Positions 8,474 to 18,300 of a stretch of 64,000 nucleotides of DNA are shown here, one piece after another. The notes beneath the pieces are model-generated. The model ran no database searches, was not told where the DNA came from, and worked only from the letters and a program-made list of their open reading frames with translations. This DNA comes from an uncultured Lewinella sp. Its GTDB lineage: Bacteria > Bacteroidota > Bacteroidia > Chitinophagales > Saprospiraceae. The stretch is taken from assembly GCA_937873655.1 (NCBI GenBank), contig CALMYQ010000093.1:1-64000 (forward strand). Direction: 5' to 3'. The stretch's first letter is position 1, and every line of letters starts with the position of its first letter. The translations under genes and the position numbers were made by a program.

Positions 8474-8510
8474 AGGACTACGCCTTTACCTGCGCGTGGT
8501 CTTTTTTGTT
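8474..8510 (+). terminator. rho-independent terminator after the 48-residue peptide
   Basis: GACTACGC (8476-8483) pairs with GCGTGGTC (8494-8501), allowing one G-U pair, and the stem extends through AAAA/TTTT. The loop is about 10 bases, followed by a T-run. It sits 30 bases after the peptide stop and 30 bases before the kinase start, so kinase expression may depend on read-through. Confidence 0.7.
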
Positions 8511-8541
8511 ATCCGCTTTTGCGTCAAAAAATCAACGCTGT

Positions 8542-10464
8542 ATGCACGTCGCTACGCCCTTGCGTCAAAACGATATCGGGCAATGGGAGTTAAAACTACT
8601 TCAACAAACGGAGCCTTTGCAAAGGCTCCTGATCATTGACCGGCTCGCTGCCTATTTTGCCTATACTAACCTGCAAAGAGCCGAAGAACTCCTTGAAGAA
8701 CAGCAAGCTATACTGGATAAACACGACTATCCGGACTACCGGCTCAACCTCTTTTTGCACAAAGCAACCGTAGAAAATCAGCGCTACCGGTACCAGGAGG
8801 CGAATTTGCTCTTTTCCGAAGCGATCAAATTGCTGGAAGAACGCGGCGACGTCAAACAGCAGGCCGAAACCTATATCGATACCGCCGGACCGCTGATGAA
8901 CCTTGAGCGGTTGGAAGACTGCGCTTCGGTCCTTGAAAAAGCCAGCCGCCTGTTGCGCACCTTTCCCGATCGTGGCCTGGCAGCCCGGATCATTTGCCGG
9001 GAAGGGTTTATCAGTCTGCACGTCGGCAATTACTCCCAGGCAATTGAGCAGTTTCTGGAGGCCGAAAAACAAATCGCAGGCCTCGACCGGCCGCTTGAGA
9101 TCAAGGATTTTTACTTCCTTATCCTGGTGCACAGCGGCCTGGGGAAGGTACACGAACGAAACGACGAACACGAAAAAAGCGTCCGGTCGTACCTCAAAGC
9201 GGTCCATATGTGCGAAAGCCTGCAGATGACCACCCGGCTTTCCTGGCATTATCTGAATGTCGGTACCGGCTATATGGCCATGCAGGAACCGGAAAATGCC
9301 GAGCTGTACTTCCAAAAGGCCATCGAAGCATCCGACGATGCCAACCAGCATCCGAGAGCCAGCGCATACGGCAACCTCGGGTATTGCTATCTGGAAAAAG
9401 AGCGGTACGAAGAAGCGCTGGACCTGTTCAACCGCGCCGAACAGCTCTATAAGGCCATTTCGGAGCACGATTACAATAATTTCTCCGTAATTGAAGGCTG
9501 GAGGGGCCGGTTGTACTCCGAACTCAACCGGCAGGATGAAGCGCTTGAGCACCTGGCTCAGGCCTATGAATACGCCAGCAAAAGCGGAGACAACAAGCAA
9601 TTGTCCAATGTCTGCAAGGAAATGGCCTCTTTCTACGCCGGCCTGAAGGAATACAAGAATGCCTATGAGTTCCAGTTGATGCACGACAAATTTGCCGAGC
9701 GTCACCTCCAGCAGACCAATCAGCGAAAGCAGATGGAACTGGAGATCAAATACGAAGCGGATAAGAAAAAACAGGAAGCCGAGCTGCTCCGCCTTCAGGC
9801 TACCAGGCTGCAGTTGAAGGCCCTGCGCGCCCAGATGAATCCGCATTTCATGTACAATGCGCTCAATTCCATTCAGAACTTCATCACCTCCAACGATACC
9901 ACCGCCGCCGCAAAATATCTGGCAAAATTTGCCATGCTCATGCGCAAAAGCCTGGAATACTCCGACCTGGAGATCATCTCCCTGGAAAAGGAGATCGGCT
10001 TTCTGGAAGAATACCTCTTCATCAACCAGAAACTCCGCTTCGAGGACCGGTTGAGTTATGAGATCATCGTGGATGACGATATCGAGGAGGACATCCTCGG
10101 CGTACCGACCATGATCGTACAGCCCTACGTTGAAAATGCCATTGAACACGGACTTAGACCCAAACAAAACGGCAAGGTGACCGTCCGGTTCTCCCTTTTG
10201 GCCGACGATGCGATCCTGTGCATTGTCGAAGACAACGGGATCGGCAGAGAAAAGGCCCGCCAATTGCGCATGCAGGACAGCCGATACCAGAATCACCGCT
10301 CCCGCGGCACCCGCATAACGGAACAGCGCCTCCAGATCCTCAACAATTCAAAGGACAACGAATTCTTTGTCCGTACAACAGACCTGCGGGAAGACAAAAC
10401 CGGAGAAGCCCTGGGCACAAAGGTGGAAATCCGCATTCCGGTCATGGACATACCGGTTAAATGA
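8542..10464 (+). CDS. TPR-domain sensor histidine kinase (LytS/YehU type), soluble
   Basis: 640 residues from the ATG at 8542; longer in-frame starts would lie inside the upstream terminator. No signal or membrane segment. The first ~370 residues are TPR-like helical pairs (for example RASAYGNLGYCYLEKERYEE). A charged coiled coil follows at about 395-430, then the His_kinase core with phospho-acceptor His435 in QMNPHFMYNALNSI, and an ATPase with N-box PYVENAIEH near 530 and VEDNGIG near 563. Kinases of this type normally signal to a LytTR response regulator, but none is adjacent. TPR domains often bind peptides, which makes the preceding double-glycine peptide a candidate ligand (inference). 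Confidence 0.9.
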   Translation: MHVATPLRQNDIGQWELKLLQQTEPLQRLLIIDRLAAYFAYTNLQRAEELLEEQQAILDKHDYPDYRLNLFLHKATVENQRYRYQEANLLFSEAIKLLEERGDVKQQAETYIDTAGPLMNLERLEDCASVLEKASRLLRTFPDRGLAARIICREGFISLHVGNYSQAIEQFLEAEKQIAGLDRPLEIKDFYFLILVHSGLGKVHERNDEHEKSVRSYLKAVHMCESLQMTTRLSWHYLNVGTGYMAMQEPENAELYFQKAIEASDDANQHPRASAYGNLGYCYLEKERYEEALDLFNRAEQLYKAISEHDYNNFSVIEGWRGRLYSELNRQDEALEHLAQAYEYASKSGDNKQLSNVCKEMASFYAGLKEYKNAYEFQLMHDKFAERHLQQTNQRKQMELEIKYEADKKKQEAELLRLQATRLQLKALRAQMNPHFMYNALNSIQNFITSNDTTAAAKYLAKFAMLMRKSLEYSDLEIISLEKEIGFLEEYLFINQKLRFEDRLSYEIIVDDDIEEDILGVPTMIVQPYVENAIEHGLRPKQNGKVTVRFSLLADDAILCIVEDNGIGREKARQLRMQDSRYQNHRSRGTRITEQRLQILNNSKDNEFFVRTTDLREDKTGEALGTKVEIRIPVMDIPVK

Positions 10465-10594
10465 CCTGATCCTGAACTTTTTGAAATTGGTATTGTTTTC
10501 CACTAGCAAACCTCCTTAGAAACAGGCTTATGCGACTCTGCGCGCTTCGCTGCCACTCCTTCTTTTACCGCCACAAAAGTTCGATTGAGGTAGA

Positions 10595-11320
10595 ATGGAT
10601 AAAAAAAGTTTTTTGGCATCGGGTTTATTGAAGAAATACGTTCTTGGCCTTGCAACGCCAGCGGAGTGCGAAGAAGTTGTCAGCCACCTGAAAAAGTATC
10701 CGGAACTGAAAAGCCACCTGACGACCCTTGAATCAGGTATCTCCGATTATGCAGCCAAACAGGGAATCCCCGAACTTTCCGCTTTTCAGCCCGCACGCTC
10801 TTCGGCTGGTATCTGGGCATTGATACTCGGAATCCTCTTAATAGGAAGTACCGTGGCCGCAGGGGTGTTCTACAACCAGGGAAAAGTTGCCCGAAAAAAT
10901 TATGCCAATGCGATTGCCGGCCTTGAGGCATGCCGCCAGCAGCTGGTTGAGGAGCAGTCCGTCCGCGAATCCCTGAAAAATTTCCAGGCCTTTTTCAATG
11001 ATACGGCTTCTCTCCCGCTCACCCTGGTCGGGAAAACAGATGAAACAAGGATATTGATCTATTGGAATGAAATGAAAGGCGAGGCGCGGCTGAAGCTGCT
11101 CAGGCTCCCCAACCCGCCGGAGAAAATGCAGTACCAGGCCTGGGCGGACATCGCCGGGGAAATGGTTTCCATCGGCTTGGTACAATATCATTTTGGCGAG
11201 TGGCAAGACATTGCCTGCCTTAAAAATGCCAAAAGCGTTAACATTACCCTGGAGCCTGAAGGCGGGAGTCAGCAACCCTCCGTCGATTATTTATTTGCGA
11301 ATGCAGAAATAAGAAAATAA
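10595..11320 (+). CDS. anti-sigma-K-like single-pass membrane protein
   Basis: 241 residues. An N-terminal cytoplasmic domain of ~70 residues (LLKKYVLGLATPAECEEVVS) resembles the anti-sigma domain of RskA-type proteins. A transmembrane helix follows at about 72-93, then a coiled-coil stretch, and a periplasmic C-terminal domain with the pattern expected of RskA (WADIAGEMVSIG, then NITLEPEGGS). There is no HxxxCxxC zinc motif. These proteins usually sit just downstream of an ECF sigma gene; here the upstream neighbour is the histidine kinase, with 130 bases between, so the sigma partner is elsewhere or lost. Confidence 0.7.
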   Translation: MDKKSFLASGLLKKYVLGLATPAECEEVVSHLKKYPELKSHLTTLESGISDYAAKQGIPELSAFQPARSSAGIWALILGILLIGSTVAAGVFYNQGKVARKNYANAIAGLEACRQQLVEEQSVRESLKNFQAFFNDTASLPLTLVGKTDETRILIYWNEMKGEARLKLLRLPNPPEKMQYQAWADIAGEMVSIGLVQYHFGEWQDIACLKNAKSVNITLEPEGGSQQPSVDYLFANAEIRK

Positions 11321-11347
11321 AAAATACGCATTTTTTTTCGGCCGATT

Positions 11348-11378
11348 TTTGGATTTTAATAAAAAAGCCTCATCTTAG
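11348..11378 (+). promoter_or_regulatory. promoter-like pair TTTG-N19-CATCTTAG
   Basis: TTTG at 11348-11351, 19 bases, then CATCTTAG at 11371-11378, which matches the TAnnTTTG box with two mismatches. It precedes a 32-codon mini-ORF by about 60 bases. Confidence 0.3.
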
Positions 11379-11437
11379 CACTGCCCTCATGAACATACAC
11401 GCTTGAATCAATTTTTTAATCCAAAACCGGTGTCGTC

Positions 11438-11536
11438 ATGCTTATTATCTGCATCGCGCTTTGCGCATTCGCAATCGGAGGAGGGCTTATCCGATTGGCT
11501 AAAACAAGTTCACCAACCAGTGGACGTTACTATTAA
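11438..11536 (+). CDS. possible 32-residue membrane microprotein
   Basis: ATG at 11438, stop at 11534-11536. The first half is one hydrophobic helix (LIICIALCAFAIGGGLI) followed by a short polar tail (RLAKTSSPTSGRYY). The frame follows a promoter-like pair and lies in an otherwise empty region. Size alone makes it uncertain, and a chance frame is quite possible. Confidence 0.25.
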   Translation: MLIICIALCAFAIGGGLIRLAKTSSPTSGRYY

Positions 11537-11800
11537 TCAAGCCCTTTAGCTCCTGGCTATTTTACTTATCTCCATTCTAATTGCTTCCCAAAGCCAAATC
11601 AATTTCCGGTTACAACCCTATAAAAATCATCCCTTTGATTATTTTCCGGTTCTTCCGCACGGAATGAGCCTGAATCCGCTTTGATCTCTGCCGGCATATT
11701 GCCTGCAAGAGAACATATCTTTTTTGCCTGCTGCCGGAGGAAATGACCGTTCACCGGAGTGGGATTGCTGTGCATAGTAAGGAAAAAGCAGAAGTGGCGG

Positions 11801-11850
11801 AAAAAAAAGACGCCTGTTCTTCCAAATGGCGAACAGGCGCGTCAAAACAA
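11801..11850 (-). terminator. terminator of htrA
   Basis: GACGCCTGTTC (11809-11819) pairs with GAACAGG...CGTC (11831-11843) with a small bulge. Read leftward, the stem is followed by an eight-base T-run (plus-strand A-run 11801-11808). It lies about 100 bases past the htrA stop. Confidence 0.7.
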
Positions 11851-11941
11851 AACGAAAAACCAACTTTAAACAAGTTCTTTTTTATCTTTACAAACGTATA
11901 AACGTCATTATGGTTCTTAAGGTTCCAATTTTGGGACAAAG

Positions 11942-13111
11942 TTACTGATTTTCGGACGCTTTTAAGCGCACAGGGAGCTCAATTTCTTTTCCTTTTCGAT
12001 TAATTGTCAGATTTATCGTCTCACCGACCCTTGCACGGCCTACGGATTCCTGCAAATCGCCTACCGTTTTTATGTCCCTTCGGTCCGCTTTTACGATGAC
12101 ATCTTTGGCTTGAATACCGGCATACTGGGCCGATCCGCCGTCAAGGACATCTTCAATCAGTACGCCCTGGCTGATGTTCAGGTTCAGGCTTTGGGCATCC
12201 TCGTTGTCAAGGTCCGAAATATGAACGCCGAGATACGGCCTTTGGTACGCGCCGTACTCAATGATATCGTCTACGATCCGGGTAACAAGGCTCACCGGAA
12301 TGGCAAATGAGTATCCCTGGAATACGCCGGTTTGGGTAGCGATGGCGGTATTGATGCCCAATAATTTTCCGGAGGCGTCCAGTAAAGCTCCTCCGCTGTT
12401 GCCGGGGTTGACCGCCGCATCGGTTTGTATGAAGGCTTCGATGGCATCCTGTCCGCCGAGCAGTTGAATGTTTCTGCCCTTGGCGCTGATGATGCCTGCA
12501 GTTACGGTCGAGGTCAGGTAATCAAACGGGTTCCCGACGGCCAGCACCCATTCCCCGATCTTGGCTGCATCGGAGTCGCCCATTTCAAGCGTCGGGAAAT
12601 TGCCGCCGTCAATTTTTATCACAGCCAGATCGGTTTTTTTATCGGTCCCGATGATCCTGGCCATAAATTGCCGGTTGTCATAAAGCGTAACTTCGATCTC
12701 CGTTGCGCCTTCTACTACATGGTTATTGGTGACAATGTACCCGTCGGAAGAATAGATTACACCCGAACCTGCGCCGCTTCTCGGCTGGCCATAAGGGGAA
12801 GAAGGCCATTCATCGCCGAAAAAGAACCTGAAAGGATCGCGATCCCGGGGGGATTCCTTGCCGGAACTTGCCTTGGAAGGGGTCGAAATGGAAGTAATAT
12901 GAACAACCGACGGCGTAGCCCGTTCAGCCGCCTGAGAAAAATCAAAAGGGACGGCCGGTGTCTTTTCCGGAGAATAATTGACAAATTTGGCCGGCGTGTC
13001 GATTTGGGCCGGTTGGAGGGCTATTTGACTGGGTTGAAACAGGAAAATTCCCCCAAATGTGATCAGGCCGCCTACAATACCGGCGCCGACCAGTGAAAAT
13101 AACTGCTTCAT
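11942..13111 (-). CDS. htrA: HtrA/Deg family periplasmic serine protease, one PDZ domain
   Basis: 389 residues. An uncleaved or signal-type hydrophobic N-terminus (about 5-26) targets it to the periplasm. The trypsin-like domain carries the triad His131 (TNNHVV), Asp161 (KKTDLAV) and Ser239 (PGNSGGALL). A single PDZ domain covers about 293-380, so the layout resembles DegS or short HtrA rather than two-PDZ DegP. A Ser/Gly-rich linker with acidic/aromatic residues (DPFRFFFGDEW) precedes the protease domain, as is common in DegP/DegQ. Likely role: quality control of envelope proteins. Single gene with its own terminator. Confidence 0.95.
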   Translation of the reverse strand: MKQLFSLVGAGIVGGLITFGGIFLFQPSQIALQPAQIDTPAKFVNYSPEKTPAVPFDFSQAAERATPSVVHITSISTPSKASSGKESPRDRDPFRFFFGDEWPSSPYGQPRSGAGSGVIYSSDGYIVTNNHVVEGATEIEVTLYDNRQFMARIIGTDKKTDLAVIKIDGGNFPTLEMGDSDAAKIGEWVLAVGNPFDYLTSTVTAGIISAKGRNIQLLGGQDAIEAFIQTDAAVNPGNSGGALLDASGKLLGINTAIATQTGVFQGYSFAIPVSLVTRIVDDIIEYGAYQRPYLGVHISDLDNEDAQSLNLNISQGVLIEDVLDGGSAQYAGIQAKDVIVKADRRDIKTVGDLQESVGRARVGETINLTINRKGKEIELPVRLKASENQ

Positions 13112-13173
13112 CTTTTCGTTTTTTTGTTTTGAACAATCGGATGTGATAGGAATTTATTCAACAGTGTTGTTAT

Positions 13174-13181
13174 CAAAATTA
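13174..13181 (-). promoter_or_regulatory. -7 box (TAATTTTG) for htrA
   Basis: A perfect TAnnTTTG match read leftward, 62 bases before the htrA ATG. No good -33 TTTG at the expected spacing was found. Confidence 0.35.
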
Positions 13182-13279
13182 ACTACTATTGCATACCAAT
13201 TACTGTCCAAAAAAAACATTTTAACAGGAAATTAACAACCAGCTGAGGATAAAAGTTGGAATTCAAACCATAACCGGAT

Positions 13280-13888
13280 ATGCAGCAAACAGATACAGGG
13301 CCGGTCAACCTATCTGCGGCGCTAACCCCGGAAACGCATCTGGAGCGCCACTTGCTGTCCGATCCTGTTTTTGTGGAAGGTCTGTTATGGGGCGTACCCC
13401 GGTACGGCCACCCCGAAGGCGAAGTCTATAAGCATATCCGCGAAGTGCTGGCCAATGTGGGAAAACTGAATATACCCGATCAGGTCAGAAAAGACCTCCG
13501 TCTGATCGCCTACGTACACGACACGTTCAAATACCTCGAAGACAAACGAGAGCCCCGCGACTGGTCAAAACACCACGGCATGCTGGCCAGAAAATACATG
13601 GAACCTTTTCTCAATAAGGAACATCTGCTAGATATCATCGAATTGCACGACGAAGCCTACTACATATGGCGCGAAGCCTTTACCCACCGCAAGCCCGATG
13701 CCGCCAAACCGCGCCTCAGGAACCTGCTGGACAAACTGGGCGACAACCTGCAGCTTTTTTACCTCTTCTTTGTTTGTGATACAATGACCGGTGATAAAAT
13801 CCTCTCGCCCCTGAACTGGTTTGAGCAGGTTGTCCCTGAAATACATATTCCGGAAATCAGGCTGAACGGAAATATCAAGCCCGTCTGA
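13280..13888 (+). CDS. HD-domain protein
   Basis: 202 residues, soluble. HD-superfamily metal-site features: a His at 52, the HD pair at His80-Asp81 (IAYVHDTFKY), histidines 98-99 (SKHHGMLARKY) and a later ELHDEAYY. HD proteins are metal-dependent phosphohydrolases acting on nucleotides or signalling phosphodiesters; substrate cannot be told from sequence. Divergent from htrA; the next gene starts 118 bases later. Confidence 0.7.
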   Translation: MQQTDTGPVNLSAALTPETHLERHLLSDPVFVEGLLWGVPRYGHPEGEVYKHIREVLANVGKLNIPDQVRKDLRLIAYVHDTFKYLEDKREPRDWSKHHGMLARKYMEPFLNKEHLLDIIELHDEAYYIWREAFTHRKPDAAKPRLRNLLDKLGDNLQLFYLFFVCDTMTGDKILSPLNWFEQVVPEIHIPEIRLNGNIKPV

Positions 13889-13940
13889 ACCCTATCTGAA
13901 AACTTTGACCTCCTGAATCGGGTTTTTATCGGCAAATCCT

Positions 13941-13948
13941 TATCTTTG
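13941..13948 (+). promoter_or_regulatory. -7 box (TATCTTTG) for the DUF2911 gene
   Basis: A perfect TAnnTTTG match 58 bases before the ATG at 14007. Confidence 0.45.
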
Positions 13949-14006
13949 CGTCACTGCCACATTTTTTTCCTGCCAATAATACATTTTTTCATCAAACCAA
14001 TTTGAC

Positions 14007-15131
14007 ATGATCAAATTAGCCCGACTATTGGCAGTGACCCTTCTCGTCCTTGCCGTTCAAGTCCTTTCCGCTCAGATCACCTTGCCGCCGAGCGGCGGAA
14101 ACCAAAAAAGCGTGGTAACCCAATACATCGGTTCGGTCGCTCAGGTTACCATTACGTACAACAGCCCCGGAGTCCGGGACCGGCAAGGGCAAATCTGGGG
14201 GCAACTCGTACCCTGGGGGCTGGCGCCCAACAATTTCGGCACCGCCGCAGAAATGCCCTGGAGAGCCGGCGCAAATGAGAACACAACCTTCGAATTCTCT
14301 CAGGATGTCAACATTCAGGGCAAACCGCTGGCGGCAGGGACATACGGCTTCCATGTTATTCCGCAGGAGAACGGCCCCTGGACCCTTATTTTTTCCCATA
14401 ATTCAACCGCCTGGGGCAGCTTCTTTTACAACCAGGCGGAAGACGCCCTGAGGGTCGAAGCAACGCCGGAAAAGGCCGATTTTCACGAATGGCTTTCCTA
14501 TGAATTCATCGACCGCCAACCCGCATCCGCAACGGTAGCCCTGATCTGGGAAAACCTGAAATTGCCGTTCAAGGTCGAAGTCTCAGGGGAAAATGAGTTA
14601 TATATCGCTCAAATCCGGAAGGAACTCCAAAACAGCCCGGGATTTTCCTGGATGAACTGGGTCAGTGCGGCTTCTTACTGCTCCCAGAACAATACCAACC
14701 TGGAGGAGGCGCTTACCTGGGCGGATAATGCCGTCAACGCACCGTTCATCGGACAGGAGAATTTTACCACCTTGTCGACCAAAGCGCATATCCTGCGGCA
14801 ACTCGGCAAAACGGCTGAAGCCAATGAAACCATGGAAAAGGCCGTCAGGCACCCGACCGCCAACGCCAACCAGATTCACCAATACGGCCGCCAGCTGATC
14901 ACGTCAGGCATGAAGGAGAAGGCGCTCGAAATCTTCAAATTCAACTTCGAAAAGGAAAAAGGCGCCTGGCCGACCGAAGTGGGAATGGCCCGCGGATTAT
15001 CGGCTGTGGGTCAGTACGACAAAGCCCTTGAACACGCCAAGAAGGCCCTGGAGCAAGCACCGGACCAGCTGAACAAGGATTCCATGGCGCAGGCCATTGA
15101 AAAACTGAAACAAAAAAAGGATATCAACTAA
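14007..15131 (+). CDS. exported DUF2911 protein with C-terminal TPR region
   Basis: 374 residues. Signal peptide ending after VQVLSAQ at about residue 27. The DUF2911 domain (about 30-195) shows its usual signatures: [45 protein letters not shown] and [17 protein letters not shown] helical TPR-like part follows (about 215-370), with tandem pairs such as [20 protein letters not shown]. The domain is widespread in Bacteroidota and uncharacterised. A strong terminator follows. Confidence 0.88.
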   Translation: MIKLARLLAVTLLVLAVQVLSAQITLPPSGGNQKSVVTQYIGSVAQVTITYNSPGVRDRQGQIWGQLVPWGLAPNNFGTAAEMPWRAGANENTTFEFSQDVNIQGKPLAAGTYGFHVIPQENGPWTLIFSHNSTAWGSFFYNQAEDALRVEATPEKADFHEWLSYEFIDRQPASATVALIWENLKLPFKVEVSGENELYIAQIRKELQNSPGFSWMNWVSAASYCSQNNTNLEEALTWADNAVNAPFIGQENFTTLSTKAHILRQLGKTAEANETMEKAVRHPTANANQIHQYGRQLITSGMKEKALEIFKFNFEKEKGAWPTEVGMARGLSAVGQYDKALEHAKKALEQAPDQLNKDSMAQAIEKLKQKKDIN

Positions 15132-15163
15132 CCGCCGTACCAGTCGGCGTGAAAACCATGGAG

Positions 15164-15233
15164 CCGCCCCGGAAACCGGATCGAAACCCAATAAAACAAG
15201 GGGGTGCGATCCGGGGCCGGGGCGGTTTATTTT
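15164..15233 (+). terminator. strong hairpin terminator after the DUF2911 gene
   Basis: CCGCCCCGG..CCGGATCG (15164-15183) pairs with CGATCCGG..CCGGGGCGG (15207-15225) to form a long GC-rich stem, followed by TTTATTTTAT. Confidence 0.75.
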
Positions 15234-15320
15234 ATGGATACCCGCATGAATGCCGGAGTTCAACGATTTTTATACCAGCGCTGTTCTCTTATTCTACTGG
15301 ACTCTTTGCCGGCCAATGTT

Positions 15321-15328
15321 TATTTTTG
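15321..15328 (+). promoter_or_regulatory. -7 box (TATTTTTG) for metH
   Basis: A perfect TAnnTTTG match 24 bases before the metH ATG. I saw no cobalamin or SAM riboswitch in the ~120 bases between the preceding terminator and the start. Confidence 0.45.
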
Positions 15329-15352
15329 CAACTCAAAAGTGCTTGTCCTCAA

Positions 15353-18300
15353 ATGTCGATTGAAAACAGGTTAAAACAATTGGTTCAGGAACGCATACTG
15401 GTCCTGGACGGCGCCATGGGCACCATGATCCAACGATACAAGCTGGATGAAGCAGGCTATCGCGGGGTGCCGTTCAAAGATTGGCATGCCGACCTTAAAG
15501 GCAACAACGACCTGCTGTGCCTTTCTCAGCCGGAGATCATCGGCGCCATACACCGGGAATACCTGGAGGCGGGGGCCGATATCATCGAAACCAATACATT
15601 CAACGCCAATTCCATTTCTCAGGCGGATTACGATACCCAGGCCTACGCCTACGATATCAACCTGGCCGCAGCGCAGATAGCCAGAAAGGCCGCCGATGAA
15701 TACGCCCATATCAAACCCCGGTTTGTAGCGGGCGCCATAGGGCCGACGAACAAGGCGCTTTCCCTTTCTCCCGATGTAAATAACCCGGGGTTCCGGGCAG
15801 TGGATTTCGATACGGTGAAGGACTCCTACTACGAACAGGCGAAAGGCCTGGTGGACGGCGGCGCGGATATCCTGCTGGTGGAAACGATTTTTGATACCCT
15901 GAATGCCAAAGCAGCCGTATTTGCCATTCAAACCCTGTTTGAAGAGATCGGCTTCAGCCTGCCCGTGATGATTTCCGGCACCATCACCGATGCAAGCGGC
16001 AGGATGCTGTCCGGCCAAACGGTAGAAGCGTTCTGGATCTCCATGCAGCACGCAAATCCATTCTGCATCGGTTTGAACTGCGCCCTCGGCGCACAGGAAA
16101 TGCGGCCTTACCTGGAAGATCTATCCAATGTGGCCGGATGTTTTACCCACGCCTATCCAAACGCGGGCCTGCCCAACGAATTGGGGGCATATGACCAGGG
16201 GCCGGAGGAAATGCAGGCCTACATCCGCGATTTTGCCGCTTCCGGGTTTGTCAACATCATCGGCGGCTGTTGCGGAACAACCCCCGACCATATACGCCAA
16301 ATGGCGAAAGCGGTTGAGGGCGTTGAACCCCGGAAACCGGCTGCCCGGCCGGCTTATACCCGCCTGAGCGGCCTTGAGCCCCTGGAAATTCGCCCGGATA
16401 CGAACTTTGTCAACGTCGGCGAACGCACCAATGTGACCGGCTCGCGGATGTTCGCCCGGCTCATCCGGGAAAATAAATACGCAGATGCCCTGCAAGTAGC
16501 ACAGCAACAGGTGGAAGGCGGCGCCCAGATCCTGGATGTGAACATGGACGAAGGCCTGCTGGATTCAAAGGCGGCCATGACCACTTTTTTGAACCTCCTG
16601 ATGGCTGAACCTGAAATCGCCAGATTGCCGATCATGATCGACTCCTCCAAATGGGAGGTCATAGAAGCCGGCCTGAAGTGCGTACAGGGGAAATGTGTGG
16701 TCAATTCCATTTCGCTCAAGGAAGGCGAGGAGGCGTTCAAACGCCAGGCGATGCTGGTGCGGCGGTATGGCGCCGCCGCCGTCGTTATGGCGTTTGATGA
16801 AAACGGGCAGGCGGATACCATTGAAAGAAAGGTGAACATTTGCAGGCGCGCGTACCGCATACTGACCGAAGAACTGGGCTTCCCGCCGGAAGACGTCATT
16901 TTTGATCCGAATATCTTTGCGGTGGCTACCGGCATAGAAGAACACAACAACTACGCCGTTAACTTCATCGAAGCGACCCGCCAGATCAAAGCTTCCTGCC
17001 CCGGCGCCAAGATCAGCGGCGGGGTAAGCAATATCTCCTTTTCCTACCGGGGCAATGATGCGGTCCGGGAAGCCATGCACTCGGCATTCCTCTACCACGC
17101 CATTAAGGCCGGGATGGACATGGGGATCGTTAACGCGGGCATGATTGAGGTCTATGAAGCGGTTCAGAAGGACCTGCTTGAACGCGTGGAGGACGTGCTG
17201 TTCAACAGGAGGGACGATGCCACCGAGCGGCTCACAGAATTTGCCGAACTGATCAAGAACGACGGCGGCCGTCAAATACAACGTGACCTCGCCTGGCGCG
17301 ACGCTCCGGTTGCAAAACGCCTGGAACACGCCCTGGTCAAGGGGATTACGGATTTTGTTGACGCCGACACGGAGGAAGTGCGGCAAATGTCTCCCAGTGC
17401 CTTGTCTGTCATCGAAGGGCCGCTCATGGACGGAATGAACGTAGTGGGCGATCTTTTTGGTTCGGGCAAAATGTTCCTCCCGCAAGTGGTCAAGAGCGCC
17501 AGGGTCATGAAAAAGGCGGTGGCTTACCTTACCCCCTTCATCGAGGCCGAAAAGGCGGCAGGGGGCGAGTCCAGCAAGGGAAAGATCCTGTTGGCTACCG
17601 TGAAAGGCGATGTGCACGATATCGGTAAGAATATTGTCGGGGTAGTGCTCAGTTGCAATAACTATGAGATTATCGATTTGGGCGTCATGGTTCCGGCCGA
17701 AAAAATACTGGCGGCGGCCGTTGAGCACAAGGCGGATGTCATCGGCCTGAGCGGCCTGATCACGCCTTCGCTCGACGAAATGGTGCACGTAGCCAAAGAA
17801 ATGGAGCGCCAGGGTTTTCATCTTCCGTTGCTGATCGGCGGCGCCACCACGTCCAAAACCCATACAGCCCTGAAGATCGAACCCGAATACAAGGGTCCGG
17901 TGGTGCATGTGCTGGACGCTTCCAGGAGCGTGCCGGTCGTTTCCTCGCTGTTGATCAATGACGAAAATGTCCGCACAAATTTCATACTTGACACAAAAGC
18001 CGAGTATGCGCGGATCCGCGAAGAGCGAGCCGGCAGGAAATCGGTAAAAACCTATCTGCCGCTGGAAGAAGCGCGGGCCAACAAATGGACCTGCGATTGG
18101 GGGGCGGGCTATCAACCGCCTGCGCCGGCATTACAGGGCATACAGGTTTTCAATCCTTATCCGCTGGAAGAACTGACGGCTTATATCGACTGGACGCCCT
18201 TCTTCTCAAGCTGGCAGCTTGCCGGGAAATTTCCAGATATCCTGGAGGATGAAATCGTGGGCAAGGAGGCCAGGAAATTGTATAACGATGCCAGGGCATT

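Larger units (their letters stand above)
11321..11941. other. 621-base intergenic region with promoter-like site, mini-ORF and htrA terminator
   Basis: No long gene is convincing here. Visible are a promoter-like pair on the plus strand (11348-11378), a 32-codon frame (11438-11536) and the terminator of the leftward htrA gene (11801-11850). A second -7-like box TATCTTTA near 11882 faces right without a gene ahead of it. The rest shows no feature I can name. Confidence 0.5.

Noticed and set aside
8596..10296. 566-codon frame antisense to the TPR kinase
   Set aside because: Shadow of the kinase gene; hydrophobic low-complexity composition, no motif.
11639..11939. Leftward frames of 62-74 codons past htrA
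   Set aside because: They cross the htrA terminator hairpin and have no signal or family.
15149..15352. Extended metH start within an upstream in-frame region
   Set aside because: It runs through a strong terminator hairpin and lacks family similarity; ATG at 15353 follows a -7 box and starts the conserved domain.
16565..18115. 516-codon frame antisense to metH
   Set aside because: Shadow of metH, no recognisable features.
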